A stretch of DNA of 64,000 nucleotides from an uncultured Eubacteriales bacterium. Lineage in GTDB: Bacteria > Bacillota > Clostridia > Oscillospirales > Oscillospiraceae. Made by a program: the position numbers and the translations under genes. The notes under the pieces are model-generated. The model was not told the origin of the DNA. It searched no databases and worked only from the letters and a program-made list of their open reading frames with translations. Below, one piece after another: positions 26,088 to 33,852 of this stretch (positions are counted from its first letter, which is position 1; each line of letters starts with the position of its first letter). The stretch covers positions 1 through 64,000 of the forward strand of contig USGS01000003.1 of assembly GCA_900554275.1 (NCBI GenBank), read 5' to 3'.

Positions 26088-26342
26088 ATGGAGGAGTATC
26101 TGATCACCGCACGCTCCGTGACCCATGCACAGCGGATGGCCCAGGCACTGGAACGGAGAGGGCTGCACACGGTGGTGGCCCGCACGCCTATGGGGCTGAC
26201 GGGCAAGGGCTGCGGCTATGTGCTGCGGCTGCGGGGCAGGGAAAAGGCGGCGGCCGCCTGGGGGCTGCTGCGGGAGATGGGATTTTCCCCGGCGCAGGTG
26301 TTTCAGCGCTGGGATGATGGATACAGTGAGGTGGAGCTATGA
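26088..26342 (+). CDS. DUF3343 / putative Se/S carrier protein
   Basis: An 84-residue protein of the DUF3343 (Se_S_carrier) type. It has a beta-alpha-beta layout with conserved Cys42 in GKGCGYVLRL, the residue proposed to carry sulfur or selenium. The ATG at 26088 is chosen because of AAAGGAGGTGCGAT; the longer frame runs into a repeat and a terminator. The stop overlaps the next start by four bases, coupling it with a NifS-like enzyme that could supply the sulfur or selenium. The family is widespread in selenium-using bacteria; the biochemical role is predicted, not shown. Confidence 0.8.
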   Translation: MEEYLITARSVTHAQRMAQALERRGLHTVVARTPMGLTGKGCGYVLRLRGREKAAAAWGLLREMGFSPAQVFQRWDDGYSEVEL

Positions 26343-27472
26343 TCTATTTTGACGCGGGAGCGACTACGCTCCAGAAGCCGGATGCGGTGCGGCGGGCCAT
26401 GTACCAGGCGGTAAACACCCTGTCCTCGCCGGGCCGGGGCAGCTATCCCGCCACCCGGCGGGCGGAGGAAACGGATCTGCGGTGCAGGATGGCGGCGGCG
26501 GAGCTGTTCCACATGGACGATCCGGCCCAGGTGGTGTTCACGTCCTGCGCCACCCACGGGCTGAATATTGCCATCCGCACGCTGGTAAAGCCGGGCAGCC
26601 GGGTGGTCATCTCTGGGTACGAGCACAACGCTGTCACCCGTCCGCTCCACGCCATTCCCAATGTGGAGATCGTGGTGGCGGATGGGCCGCTGTTCGACAC
26701 GGCGGCCATGCTGGAGCAGTTCCGTCAGGCGCTGGACCGACCGGCGGACGCAGTGATCTGCACCCATGTATCCAACGTGTTCGGCTACGCGCTGCCGGTG
26801 GAGGAGATCGCGGCGCTGTGCCGGAAGAAGGGCGTGCCCTTCGTGCTGGACGCCTCCCAGTCCGCCGGGATGCTGCCGGTGGACATGAAGGCGCTGGGTG
26901 CATCGTTCATCGCCATGCCGGGTCATAAAGGACTGTACGGCCCGCAGGGCACAGGTCTGCTGCTGTGCGGCTGCGAGCCTGAACCACTGCTGCGGGGCGG
27001 CACGGGGTCGCAGTCCATTTTGCAGGAGATGCCCGCCGAGCTGCCGGACCGGTTGGAGGCGGGGACGCACAATATGCCCGGCATTGCCGGACTGCTGGAG
27101 GGGCTGCGGTTCGTGCAGCGTCAGGGCGTGGCACGTATCGCGGACTACGAGAGTGAGCTGGGTCGCTACGCCGCCCGTCATCTGGCGGAGTTGTCCGGCG
27201 TGGAGGTGTTCTCCGGCCCGTTTCAGACCGGCGTGGTCAGCTTCCGCGCGGCGGGCATGGACTGCGAGGAGCTGGGCGAGGCGCTGGCGGCCCGAGGCAT
27301 TGCCCTGCGGGCGGGGCTGCACTGCGCGCCGCTGGCCCACAGGACGGCGGGGACGCTGGAGACCGGCACGGTACGGTTCAGCCCGTCGGTGTTCAACCGG
27401 CGGCAGGAGGTAGATGAGCTGGTTCGGGAGACAGCGGCGATCGTTGGGCAAACTGCAAAATCGGGGAGATAA
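26339..27472 (+). CDS. class V aminotransferase / cysteine desulfurase family
   Basis: A 377-residue PLP enzyme of the NifS/SufS type (EF2568-like subgroup). The Schiff-base lysine is Lys197 in PGHKGLYG, and the active-site Cys329 is in GLHCAPLAH, where the persulfide or perselenide would form. An ATH-type histidine follows the PLP loop near residue 64 (SCATHGLN). It would take sulfur or selenium from cysteine or selenocysteine. Coupling with the Se/S-carrier-like protein through ATGA overlap suggests that carrier as acceptor. Standard isc/suf scaffold genes are not adjacent. It could also be a selenocysteine lyase. Confidence 0.88.
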   Translation: MIYFDAGATTLQKPDAVRRAMYQAVNTLSSPGRGSYPATRRAEETDLRCRMAAAELFHMDDPAQVVFTSCATHGLNIAIRTLVKPGSRVVISGYEHNAVTRPLHAIPNVEIVVADGPLFDTAAMLEQFRQALDRPADAVICTHVSNVFGYALPVEEIAALCRKKGVPFVLDASQSAGMLPVDMKALGASFIAMPGHKGLYGPQGTGLLLCGCEPEPLLRGGTGSQSILQEMPAELPDRLEAGTHNMPGIAGLLEGLRFVQRQGVARIADYESELGRYAARHLAELSGVEVFSGPFQTGVVSFRAAGMDCEELGEALAARGIALRAGLHCAPLAHRTAGTLETGTVRFSPSVFNRRQEVDELVRETAAIVGQTAKSGR

Positions 27473-27479
27473 TTTTTTG

Positions 27480-27508
27480 TTGCAATTTCCCAATAATTTT
27501 TATATAAT
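27480..27508 (+). promoter_or_regulatory. promoter of cdaA operon
   Basis: TTGCAA, 17 bp and a perfect TATAAT lie 52 bp upstream of cdaA in a short AT-rich gap after the NifS-like gene. Confidence 0.85.
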
Positions 27509-27560
27509 AGTAGTATCTATTTTTATGCGAAGATTTCCTTGCGGCAGGAAGGGTGAAGGC

Positions 27561-28454
27561 ATGGATAAGGTACTTGCTTTATTAGAAAATATTGGGAATT
27601 ACTTAGTGCTGATACGGATCTCCGACATTTTGGACATTGCGATCATCGCCTTTCTGGTATACAGCCTGCTGCGCCTGGTAAAGAGCACCCGGGCGGAGAA
27701 TATCCTCAAGGGCGTGGTCATGTTCCTGCTGGCGCTGGGCATTGCCGATATACTGCAGCTGAATGCGGTGACATATATCATGGGAAACCTGGTACAGGTG
27801 GGCATCATCGCCATCATCGTCCTGTTCCAGCCGGAGATCCGGCAGATCCTGGAAAAGATGGGCAGCCGCAATATCAAGATATTCAAGGCGTTCAACCCCG
27901 TCCAGCAGCAGACGGCGCTGGAGACGGCCATCGACCAGACGGTCATCGCCTGCAGCGAAATGTCCCAAAGCAAGACCGGCGTGCTGATTGTGTTCGAGCG
28001 TGACATCCGGCTGGACGACATGGTGCGCAGCGGCACGACGCTGGACGCCGCCGTGTCCTCCGAGCTGCTGAAGAACATCTTCTTCGTGAAGGCGCCCATG
28101 CACGACGGCGCGGTCATCATCCGCCACGGGCGGATACTGGGCGCGGGCTGTATGCTGCCGCTGAGCAAAAACGTGAACCTGAGCCGCGACCTGGGTATGC
28201 GCCACCGGGCCGGCATCGGTATGAGTGAGAATTCCGACGCGGTGGTGGTCATTGTGTCGGAAGAGACCGGCTCGATCTCCGTGGCCATCGGCGGTATGCT
28301 GAAGCGCCACCTGATGCCGGAGACGCTGTCCAAGCTCCTGCGGAACGAGCTGATGCCGCCGGAGGAGGACAGCGAGGACAAGCCCCGCCGTTCGCTGGTG
28401 GAGCTGCTGGGCCTGCATCGAAAGGAGGATACCGATGACGACGCAGATCTCTGA
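27561..28454 (+). CDS. cdaA: diadenylate cyclase CdaA
   Basis: A 297-residue membrane-bound diadenylate cyclase that makes c-di-AMP from two ATP. Three hydrophobic segments fill about residues 14-95. The DAC domain has the DGA motif at 182-184 and RHR at 214-216. The ATG at 27561 follows GGAAGGGTGAAGG; the open frame before it runs over the promoter. c-di-AMP controls potassium and cell-wall homeostasis. The gene overlaps cdaR by 20 bp, the usual partner. glmM, often third in this operon in other Firmicutes, is not here. Confidence 0.97.
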   Translation: MDKVLALLENIGNYLVLIRISDILDIAIIAFLVYSLLRLVKSTRAENILKGVVMFLLALGIADILQLNAVTYIMGNLVQVGIIAIIVLFQPEIRQILEKMGSRNIKIFKAFNPVQQQTALETAIDQTVIACSEMSQSKTGVLIVFERDIRLDDMVRSGTTLDAAVSSELLKNIFFVKAPMHDGAVIIRHGRILGAGCMLPLSKNVNLSRDLGMRHRAGIGMSENSDAVVVIVSEETGSISVAIGGMLKRHLMPETLSKLLRNELMPPEEDSEDKPRRSLVELLGLHRKEDTDDDADL

Positions 28455-29829
28455 GAAGAATAACGGCGGAGAGCAGCGGCCTCCCTTTAACCGCAGCAAG
28501 GCGGTGCGCATCGTGATCTCCATCCTGGTGGCCATCGCCATGTGGGTGTATGTGGATATGGACAAAGCGCCGCTGCGTACCAAAGCCATCCGTGACATCC
28601 CGGTGGAGTTCTCCGGCGAGAACACCACCCTGGCGGATAAGAACCTAATGCTCCTGTCCGGCTACGATACCACCATCGACCTGACCATCCGCGGCCCGAA
28701 GCGGGAGCTGGTGAAGATGAACAGCGAGAACGTACGGGTCGTTGCCAGCACCTCCAGCATCGACTCCGTGGGCGTACACCAGCTGAGTTGGACGGTCAGC
28801 TATCCGGACGGCGTGGTGCGTACCGATGTCAGTGTGGAGAAGGCCAGTCTCAGCCAGATCACCGTTACGGTGGGCGAGCTGTATACCAAGGAGGTCCCGG
28901 TGGAGTGCGAGGTGATCGGCCAGGTGGCTGAGGGCTACTTTACCGGTGACGTGGTGCTTGATCCTGAGATGCTGACGCTGCGGGCACAGCGGGATGACCT
29001 GCTGAATGTGAGCCACGCCAAGCTGACGGTGGACATCTCCGGTGCGACCCGCTCCGTGGTTCAGACGGTGGATGTGCAGCTGTACGATTACAACGGAAAC
29101 CTGGTGGAGAACGATAACATCCGCACCAACGCCAGCCTGATCCAGGCGCGAGTCCCGGTGCTGACCACCAAGGAGGTACAGCTGGCGGTGGAATTCTCCG
29201 GTATACCCGGTGCGGCGCTGCACAGCATCATCTGCGACATCACCCCCAAGACGGTGCGCATCAACGGCGAGGCCGATATACTGGCGGGCATCGACCAGAT
29301 CGTGCTGGCCACCCTGTATGTGGAGGATCTGGAGCTGACCCAGCAGAACAGCTATGTGGTCACGCCGCCGGACGGCACGTGGCTGGTGAACGGCAACGAG
29401 GTGGCCCGTGTGGAGATCACCTTGGACGGCATCGAGGAGACCACGCTGGTGGCCACGGACATCACCTATGAGAACCTGCCCAGCGGCCTGTATGCCGTGC
29501 CGCTGTCCGGCGTTTCGGTGCGGCTGTGGGGACTGGCGGACGAGATCGCCCAGGTGCAGCCGGAGAATTTGAGGGTTTACGCCGACATGAGCGCCGTCAC
29601 CGGGCAAGGGCCTGTCACCGTGCCTGTGACGGTGATGGTAACGGGCTTCAATGATGTGACTGCCCGCGGCACCTATGAGCTGACGGTGACCATTACCGAC
29701 ATCCCCATTCAGACTGAGCCGGATACGCCGGCCAGCACCACTGAGCCGGTGGAGGGCGGTACGGCCAATACCGGGAACACGGGAAATACAGAGCATACAA
29801 CAACGACACCGCCGGAGACAGAGGCGTGA
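28435..29829 (+). CDS. cdaR: CdaR-like YbbR-domain protein
   Basis: A 464-residue protein with an N-terminal membrane helix (about 21-40, ending WVYVDMDKAP) and four YbbR beta-domains outside the cell (about 45-400), separated by linkers with KEVPVE- and TKEVQLAVEF-type strand starts. The tail from about 425 is a Thr/Gly/Asn/Glu-rich, low-complexity run. CdaR binds CdaA and modulates c-di-AMP synthesis. The start follows GAAAGGAGG inside cdaA. The disordered tail could reach the cell wall. The next genes (RseC-like, DUF5685) may belong to the same transcript. Confidence 0.92.
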   Translation: MTTQISEKNNGGEQRPPFNRSKAVRIVISILVAIAMWVYVDMDKAPLRTKAIRDIPVEFSGENTTLADKNLMLLSGYDTTIDLTIRGPKRELVKMNSENVRVVASTSSIDSVGVHQLSWTVSYPDGVVRTDVSVEKASLSQITVTVGELYTKEVPVECEVIGQVAEGYFTGDVVLDPEMLTLRAQRDDLLNVSHAKLTVDISGATRSVVQTVDVQLYDYNGNLVENDNIRTNASLIQARVPVLTTKEVQLAVEFSGIPGAALHSIICDITPKTVRINGEADILAGIDQIVLATLYVEDLELTQQNSYVVTPPDGTWLVNGNEVARVEITLDGIEETTLVATDITYENLPSGLYAVPLSGVSVRLWGLADEIAQVQPENLRVYADMSAVTGQGPVTVPVTVMVTGFNDVTARGTYELTVTITDIPIQTEPDTPASTTEPVEGGTANTGNTGNTEHTTTTPPETEA

Positions 29830-29838
29830 GGTGAAAGC

Positions 29839-30243
29839 ATGACACAGATCGCAACAGTGGAAAAACTTCTGCCCGGCGGCTACGCGGAGATCTCCGTGCC
29901 CCGGAAAACGGCCTGCGGTCACGACTGTGAGGAGTGCGCGGGCTGCGGTATGACCGGCGCAGCCATCCGCGCCCGGGCCAAGAACGACCCCGGCGCAGCG
30001 GTGGGACAGAAGGTGGTGGTGGAGAGCAGCACCAAAAAGCTGCTGGGCGTGGTGGCGCTGGTATATGTGCTGCCGATAATCTGCTTCCTGCTGGGCTACT
30101 TCCTGTCGGAGGGACTGGCGGAGGGCTGGCGCTACGCCATCGCCATCGGCGCGGCGGCGCTGTCCTTCCTGGCCAGTGTGGCCTATGACCGTAAGGCGCG
30201 GCGGGAGGAGAGCCTGACCTACACCATCCTTCGGGTGTTTTAA
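29839..30243 (+). CDS. RseC/MucC-like SoxR-reducing system protein
   Basis: A 134-residue membrane protein. Cys26, Cys30, Cys33 and Cys36 form a cluster (CGHDCEECAGC) that could bind a metal or iron-sulfur centre. Two membrane helices follow at about 68-86 and 96-114. This matches the RseC/MucC family, which in proteobacteria helps reduce SoxR or acts with Rnf-type electron-transfer complexes. Rnf genes are not in the window. It follows cdaR with a 9-bp gap, and the DUF5685 gene starts three bases after its stop codon. Confidence 0.85.
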   Translation: MTQIATVEKLLPGGYAEISVPRKTACGHDCEECAGCGMTGAAIRARAKNDPGAAVGQKVVVESSTKKLLGVVALVYVLPIICFLLGYFLSEGLAEGWRYAIAIGAAALSFLASVAYDRKARREESLTYTILRVF

Positions 30244-30246
30244 GGC

Positions 30247-31113
30247 GTGTTCGGCTACGTGCGGCCCTCTGACGGGCGGTTGACGGAGGCGGACCGGGAG
30301 ACGTTCCGCGGCGCGTACTGCGGATTGTGCCACACCTTGGGCCGCCGGTACGGGCTGGTCGGGCGGATGATCCTGAACTACGATCTGACGTTTCTGGCCA
30401 TGGTGCTGTCACGGGGAACGGGGGAGACGTGTGATCGCCGCTGCGCGGTGCATCCCTTCCGGAAGCGCCGCTGCGCCGCAGGCGACCCCGCCTTTGATAC
30501 GGCGGCGGATATGAGCGTGATCCTGACCTGGTGGCAGCTGCGGGACGGCGTGGCCGACCACGGCTTTTTCCGGGGGCTGAAATACCGGCTGGCCGTTTGG
30601 CTGCTGACCCCGGCCTACCGGAAGGCCAGGCGATGCCGGGAGGATTTCGACCGGCAGACGGAGGCTCATCTGACCCAACTGTCCGCGCTGGAAAAGGCGC
30701 GCTGTCCCTCACTGGACGCCCCGGCGGATGCCTTTGCGTCGCTGCTGGCCGGCGCTGCCGCCGGAGAGCCGGACGAGAAGCGCCGCCGGGTGACGGAGCA
30801 GCTGCTGTATCACCTGGGCCGGTGGGTGTATCTCATAGACGCGGCGGATGACCTGCCCGACGATCTGAAAAGCGGCAGCTATAACCCGCTGGCTCTGCGC
30901 TTTGCCCCGGCGGACGGCAAGCTGTCCCCGGCGGACGAGCAGTCCCTGGCTGCCACGCTGGACGGCTCGGTGCGGGCTATGGCGGCGGCGTTTGAGCTGA
31001 CGGACTGCGGCGTGTATACGCCGGTGGTCAGAGCTGTGGTGTATGAGGGGCTGTACGCCGTCGGCGCGTCGGTGCTGGCGGGTACGTTTCATAAAAAGGT
31101 TACCATCGATTGA
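30247..31113 (+). CDS. DUF5685 family protein
   Basis: A 288-residue, mostly helical protein with a GTG start three bases after the RseC-like stop. The start is supported by TAAGGC and the conserved opening FGYVRP. A cysteine set, YCGLCHTLGRRYG near residue 24 and CDRRCAVHPF near 62, could bind metal. The sequence matches the DUF5685 type found in Clostridia; the function is unknown. The final codons form part of a 20-bp perfect inverted repeat that reaches into the next gene's leader. No membrane segment is obvious, so it is likely cytoplasmic. Confidence 0.8.
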   Translation: MFGYVRPSDGRLTEADRETFRGAYCGLCHTLGRRYGLVGRMILNYDLTFLAMVLSRGTGETCDRRCAVHPFRKRRCAAGDPAFDTAADMSVILTWWQLRDGVADHGFFRGLKYRLAVWLLTPAYRKARRCREDFDRQTEAHLTQLSALEKARCPSLDAPADAFASLLAGAAAGEPDEKRRRVTEQLLYHLGRWVYLIDAADDLPDDLKSGSYNPLALRFAPADGKLSPADEQSLAATLDGSVRAMAAAFELTDCGVYTPVVRAVVYEGLYAVGASVLAGTFHKKVTID

Positions 31114-31146
31114 CAAGGGCAAGCACGCCCTTGTCAATCGATGGTA
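31101..31146. repeat. 20-bp perfect inverted repeat around a stop codon
   Basis: TACCATCGATTGACAAGGGC is followed, after a six-base loop AAGCAC, by its exact reverse complement. The left arm contains the last codons and stop of the DUF5685 gene. There is no T-run on the right, so it is not a classic terminator. It may be an RNA-stability or processing hairpin or a remnant of an inserted element. Confidence 0.9.
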
Positions 31147-31181
31147 GAGAGAAGAACCTATACGAAAGGCGGACACCGATC

Positions 31182-31811
31182 ATGCGTGATCCCTATCAGG
31201 TGCTGGGCGTGCCCAGCACCGCCACTGATGAAGAGGTGAAAAAGGCTTACCGCGATCTGGCGCGGAAGTACCACCCGGACAATTATCACGATAACCCCCT
31301 GGCCGACCTGGCCCAGGAGCGGATGAAGGAGATCAACGAGGCTTACGAGACGGTCCAGTCCCAGCGCAAGGCCGCCCGCACCGGCGGGCAGAGCTACGGC
31401 GGCCAGAGCTATGGTCAAGGCTACGGCCAGAGCTACGGCTATCAGAGCGGCTATACGTCCCGATACCAGCGGGTGCGCATGGCCATCCAGCAGGGCAACC
31501 TGAATTTGGCGGAGGAGCTGCTGAACGCCCAGTCCGACCACGACGCGGAGTGGAACTTCCTCAAGGGCGCGATCTGCTACCGCCGGGGCTGGCTGGACGA
31601 TGCTCGGCGGTATTACCAGACGGCAGTGCAGATGGACCCGGACAACGTGGAGTACCAGCGGGCGCTGGACGTGGCGGAGGGCCGGGACGGCTACCGTCCC
31701 AACGGCTACAGCACCATGACCACCACCTCCTGCGGCAATGCGGACTGCCTGCGTCTGTGCGGCGCAACGCTGTGCTGCAACGCGCTGGGCGTGCCGGTGT
31801 GCTTCTGCTGA
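31182..31811 (+). CDS. J-domain protein with TPR-like region and Cys-rich tail
   Basis: A 209-residue protein. Residues 2-65 are a J domain with HPD at 31-33, which stimulates DnaK. Residues 68-95 are a Gly/Tyr/Gln/Ser repeat (GQSYGGQSYGQGY type). Residues 100-165 are TPR-like helices (NLAEELLNAQ, AICYRRGWLDDARRYYQ). The last 27 residues hold eight cysteines (CGNADCLRLCG, LCCN, CFC). No zinc-finger or C-terminal DnaJ domain exists, so it is a specialised co-chaperone. The start follows GAAAGGCGG. The family is frequent in gut Clostridia; its client is unknown. Confidence 0.85.
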   Translation: MRDPYQVLGVPSTATDEEVKKAYRDLARKYHPDNYHDNPLADLAQERMKEINEAYETVQSQRKAARTGGQSYGGQSYGQGYGQSYGYQSGYTSRYQRVRMAIQQGNLNLAEELLNAQSDHDAEWNFLKGAICYRRGWLDDARRYYQTAVQMDPDNVEYQRALDVAEGRDGYRPNGYSTMTTTSCGNADCLRLCGATLCCNALGVPVCFC

Positions 31812-31866
31812 ACGAGACAATACAGGGACGCACGTCCCTTTCCATTACAATAAAGGAGATGATCCA

Positions 31867-32745
31867 GTGGTCAAGAGTATGACCGGCTACGGGCGTGCCC
31901 GTGAGATGCGCAATGGGCGCGACATTACGGTGGAGGTGCGCTCCGTCAACAACCGCTATCTGGACTGCACGGTGAAGATGCCCCGTGCCTATATCTTTGC
32001 CGAGGACCGCATGAAGGCCCGGGTGCAGCAGGCCATTTCCCGGGGCAAGGTGGACGTGTTCGTCACCATCGACGCCAGCGCCGCCGACGCGGCGGTGGTG
32101 GCGGTGAACGAGCCGCTGGCCCGGGGGTATTATGATGCGCTGACCCGACTGAAGACCATGTTTGACCTGTCCGGCGACATTACGCCGGAGGTGCTGGCCA
32201 AGTTCCCGGACGTGCTGGCCGTCACCAAGGCGGAGGAGGATGTGGAGGCCATCGCCGCCGACATCTGCGCCGTGCTGGACGACGCGCTGGCCGCATATAA
32301 TGCCATGCGCGCCGTGGAGGGCGAGAAGCTGGCGGCGGACGTGGCTGGCCGCATTACCACCATTGAAGCGGTGGTGGGCAAGGTGGAGGAGCGCTCGCCC
32401 CAGACCGTGGCGGCCTACCGCCAGCGGCTGGAGGCCAAGATGCAGGAGGTGCTGCAATCCACCACCATCGATGAGAGCCGAATCCTCACCGAGGCGGCCA
32501 TCTTTGCTGACAAGATCGCCGTGGATGAGGAAACGGTGCGCCTGCGCAGCCATATTGCCCAGCTTCAGGCCATGCTGGTGAGCGGCGAGCCTGTGGGCCG
32601 TAAGCTGGACTTCCTGATTCAGGAGATCAACCGGGAGTGCAACACCATCGGCTCAAAGTGCAACGACCTGACCATCGCCCAGGATGTGGTGAATATGAAG
32701 GCCGAGGTGGAGAAGATCCGCGAGCAGGTCCAGAATATGGAATGA
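31867..32745 (+). CDS. YicC/YloC family endoribonuclease
   Basis: A 292-residue YicC-type protein. It opens with the conserved SMTGYGRA and carries the C-terminal DUF1732 signature [12 protein letters not shown] near residue 262. Family members are RNases implicated in degrading small RNAs and in stationary-phase growth. The GTG at 31867 is used because AAAGGAG lies eight bases upstream. It starts the conserved Firmicutes cluster yicC-remA-gmk-rpoZ. A small AGGGACG hairpin at 31825-31841 sits before it but lacks strong terminator character. Confidence 0.93.
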   Translation: MVKSMTGYGRAREMRNGRDITVEVRSVNNRYLDCTVKMPRAYIFAEDRMKARVQQAISRGKVDVFVTIDASAADAAVVAVNEPLARGYYDALTRLKTMFDLSGDITPEVLAKFPDVLAVTKAEEDVEAIAADICAVLDDALAAYNAMRAVEGEKLAADVAGRITTIEAVVGKVEERSPQTVAAYRQRLEAKMQEVLQSTTIDESRILTEAAIFADKIAVDEETVRLRSHIAQLQAMLVSGEPVGRKLDFLIQEINRECNTIGSKCNDLTIAQDVVNMKAEVEKIREQVQNME

Positions 32746-32755
32746 GGTGGCCCGT

Positions 32756-33019
32756 ATGCAGTTTGTAAACATCGGGTTCGGAAATCTCGTTTCCGCGGAC
32801 CGGCTTATCGCGCTGGTCAGCCCGGACTCCGCGCCGGTGAAGCGGCTGGTGCAGGAGGCCCGCGACCGCGGTATGCTCATCGACGCCACCTTCGGGCGCA
32901 AAACGGCCTCCGTGCTGATGATGGACAGCGACCACGTGGTGCTGTCCGCCCTGCCGGCAGAGCGTTTGGCGCCCCGGCTGGGCCTCGCGGTGAAGGATCT
33001 GACAGAGGAGGATGAATGA
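32756..33019 (+). CDS. remA: RemA-type DUF370 DNA-binding regulator
   Basis: An 87-residue DUF370 protein matching RemA/YlzA, which binds DNA as an oligomeric ring and controls matrix and osmoprotection genes in Bacillus. It begins FVNIGFGN and contains [13 protein letters not shown] near residue 42. The ATG at 32756 is preferred over the GTG at 32747 because GAGGTGG lies just upstream. The stop overlaps gmk in ATGA. In this organism targets are unknown. Confidence 0.93.
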   Translation: MQFVNIGFGNLVSADRLIALVSPDSAPVKRLVQEARDRGMLIDATFGRKTASVLMMDSDHVVLSALPAERLAPRLGLAVKDLTEEDE

Positions 33020-33630
33020 GCGTGCATAGGACCGGAAAAACCTTTATTGTGTCCGGGCCGTCCGGCGTGGGCAAGAGCACCGTGCTCCATGCCCTGTTCG
33101 AGGGGCGGGACGACCTGTATTTTTCCATCTCCGCCACCACCCGCCAGCCCCGGGAGGGGGAGCGGGACGGCGTGGACTACCACTTCATCCAGCCGGATGA
33201 ATTTCGTGATATGATCGCCGCCGACGCGTTTCTGGAGTACGCCGAGTACGTGGGCAACTTCTACGGAACGCCCAAGATGTACGTGGACGACGCCATGGCC
33301 CGGGGCAAGGACGTGATCCTGGACATCGAGCGCCAGGGTGCGGTACAGGTCTGCGCCAAGCGCCCGGAGACGGTGCGTATCTTCATCGCGCCGCCCAGCT
33401 GGGCCGAGCTGGAGCGCCGGCTCACCGCCCGCGGCACGGACACGCCGGAGAAAGTACAGAAGCGCCTGATCCGCGCCCAGGTGGAGCTGGAAATGGCCGG
33501 AGACTATGATTACTTTGTCATCAACGACACGGTGGAGCAGGCGGTGGAGGAGCTGCGCGCCATTTTGTGCGCAGAACACTGCAAGCCCGCCGAGCGTATG
33601 AATTTGATCATCAACAGAAAGGAAAAGTGA
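33016..33630 (+). CDS. gmk: guanylate kinase
   Basis: A 204-residue guanylate kinase that converts GMP to GDP with ATP. The P-loop is GPSGVGKST at 14-22. The GMP-binding segment includes [17 protein letters not shown] near 42-58. The C-terminal region has the family [14 protein letters not shown]. The start is ATGA-coupled to remA. Position and length are standard for Firmicutes. Confidence 0.97.
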   Translation: MSVHRTGKTFIVSGPSGVGKSTVLHALFEGRDDLYFSISATTRQPREGERDGVDYHFIQPDEFRDMIAADAFLEYAEYVGNFYGTPKMYVDDAMARGKDVILDIERQGAVQVCAKRPETVRIFIAPPSWAELERRLTARGTDTPEKVQKRLIRAQVELEMAGDYDYFVINDTVEQAVEELRAILCAEHCKPAERMNLIINRKEK

Positions 33631-33635
33631 ACGTT

Positions 33636-33851
33636 ATGTCTATGCTCTATCCCGCTATGAACAAGCTGACCCAGTATATCCCCAACCGCTATATGATAGT
33701 GAACGTGGTGGCACGCCGTGCCCGTCAGATCGCCGCCGAGGCGGAGACCACCGGCATGCATTTGGACGAGAAGCCCGTGACCTTGGCTATTGACGAGGTG
33801 GCGGAGGGCAAGTACCACAGCAATCCCGTCATCGAGGAAGACGGGAACTGA
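33636..33851 (+). CDS. rpoZ: RNA polymerase omega subunit
   Basis: A 71-residue omega subunit that helps assemble the beta' chain. It has the conserved MNKLTQYIPNRYMIVNVVARRARQ-type region (here split across residues 8-31) and a C-terminal KPVTLAIDEVAEGK stretch. It starts after AAAGGAAAAGTGAACGTT, five bases after gmk. The gene order gmk-rpoZ is conserved; coaBC, which often follows, is absent and priA comes next after one base. Confidence 0.95.
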   Translation: MSMLYPAMNKLTQYIPNRYMIVNVVARRARQIAAEAETTGMHLDEKPVTLAIDEVAEGKYHSNPVIEEDGN

Positions 33852-33852
33852 G

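Noticed and set aside
31823..31845. AGGGACG hairpin as terminator before yicC
   Set aside because: The stem is only seven bases, the loop two, and the T content is mixed; it could be a terminator but evidence is weak.
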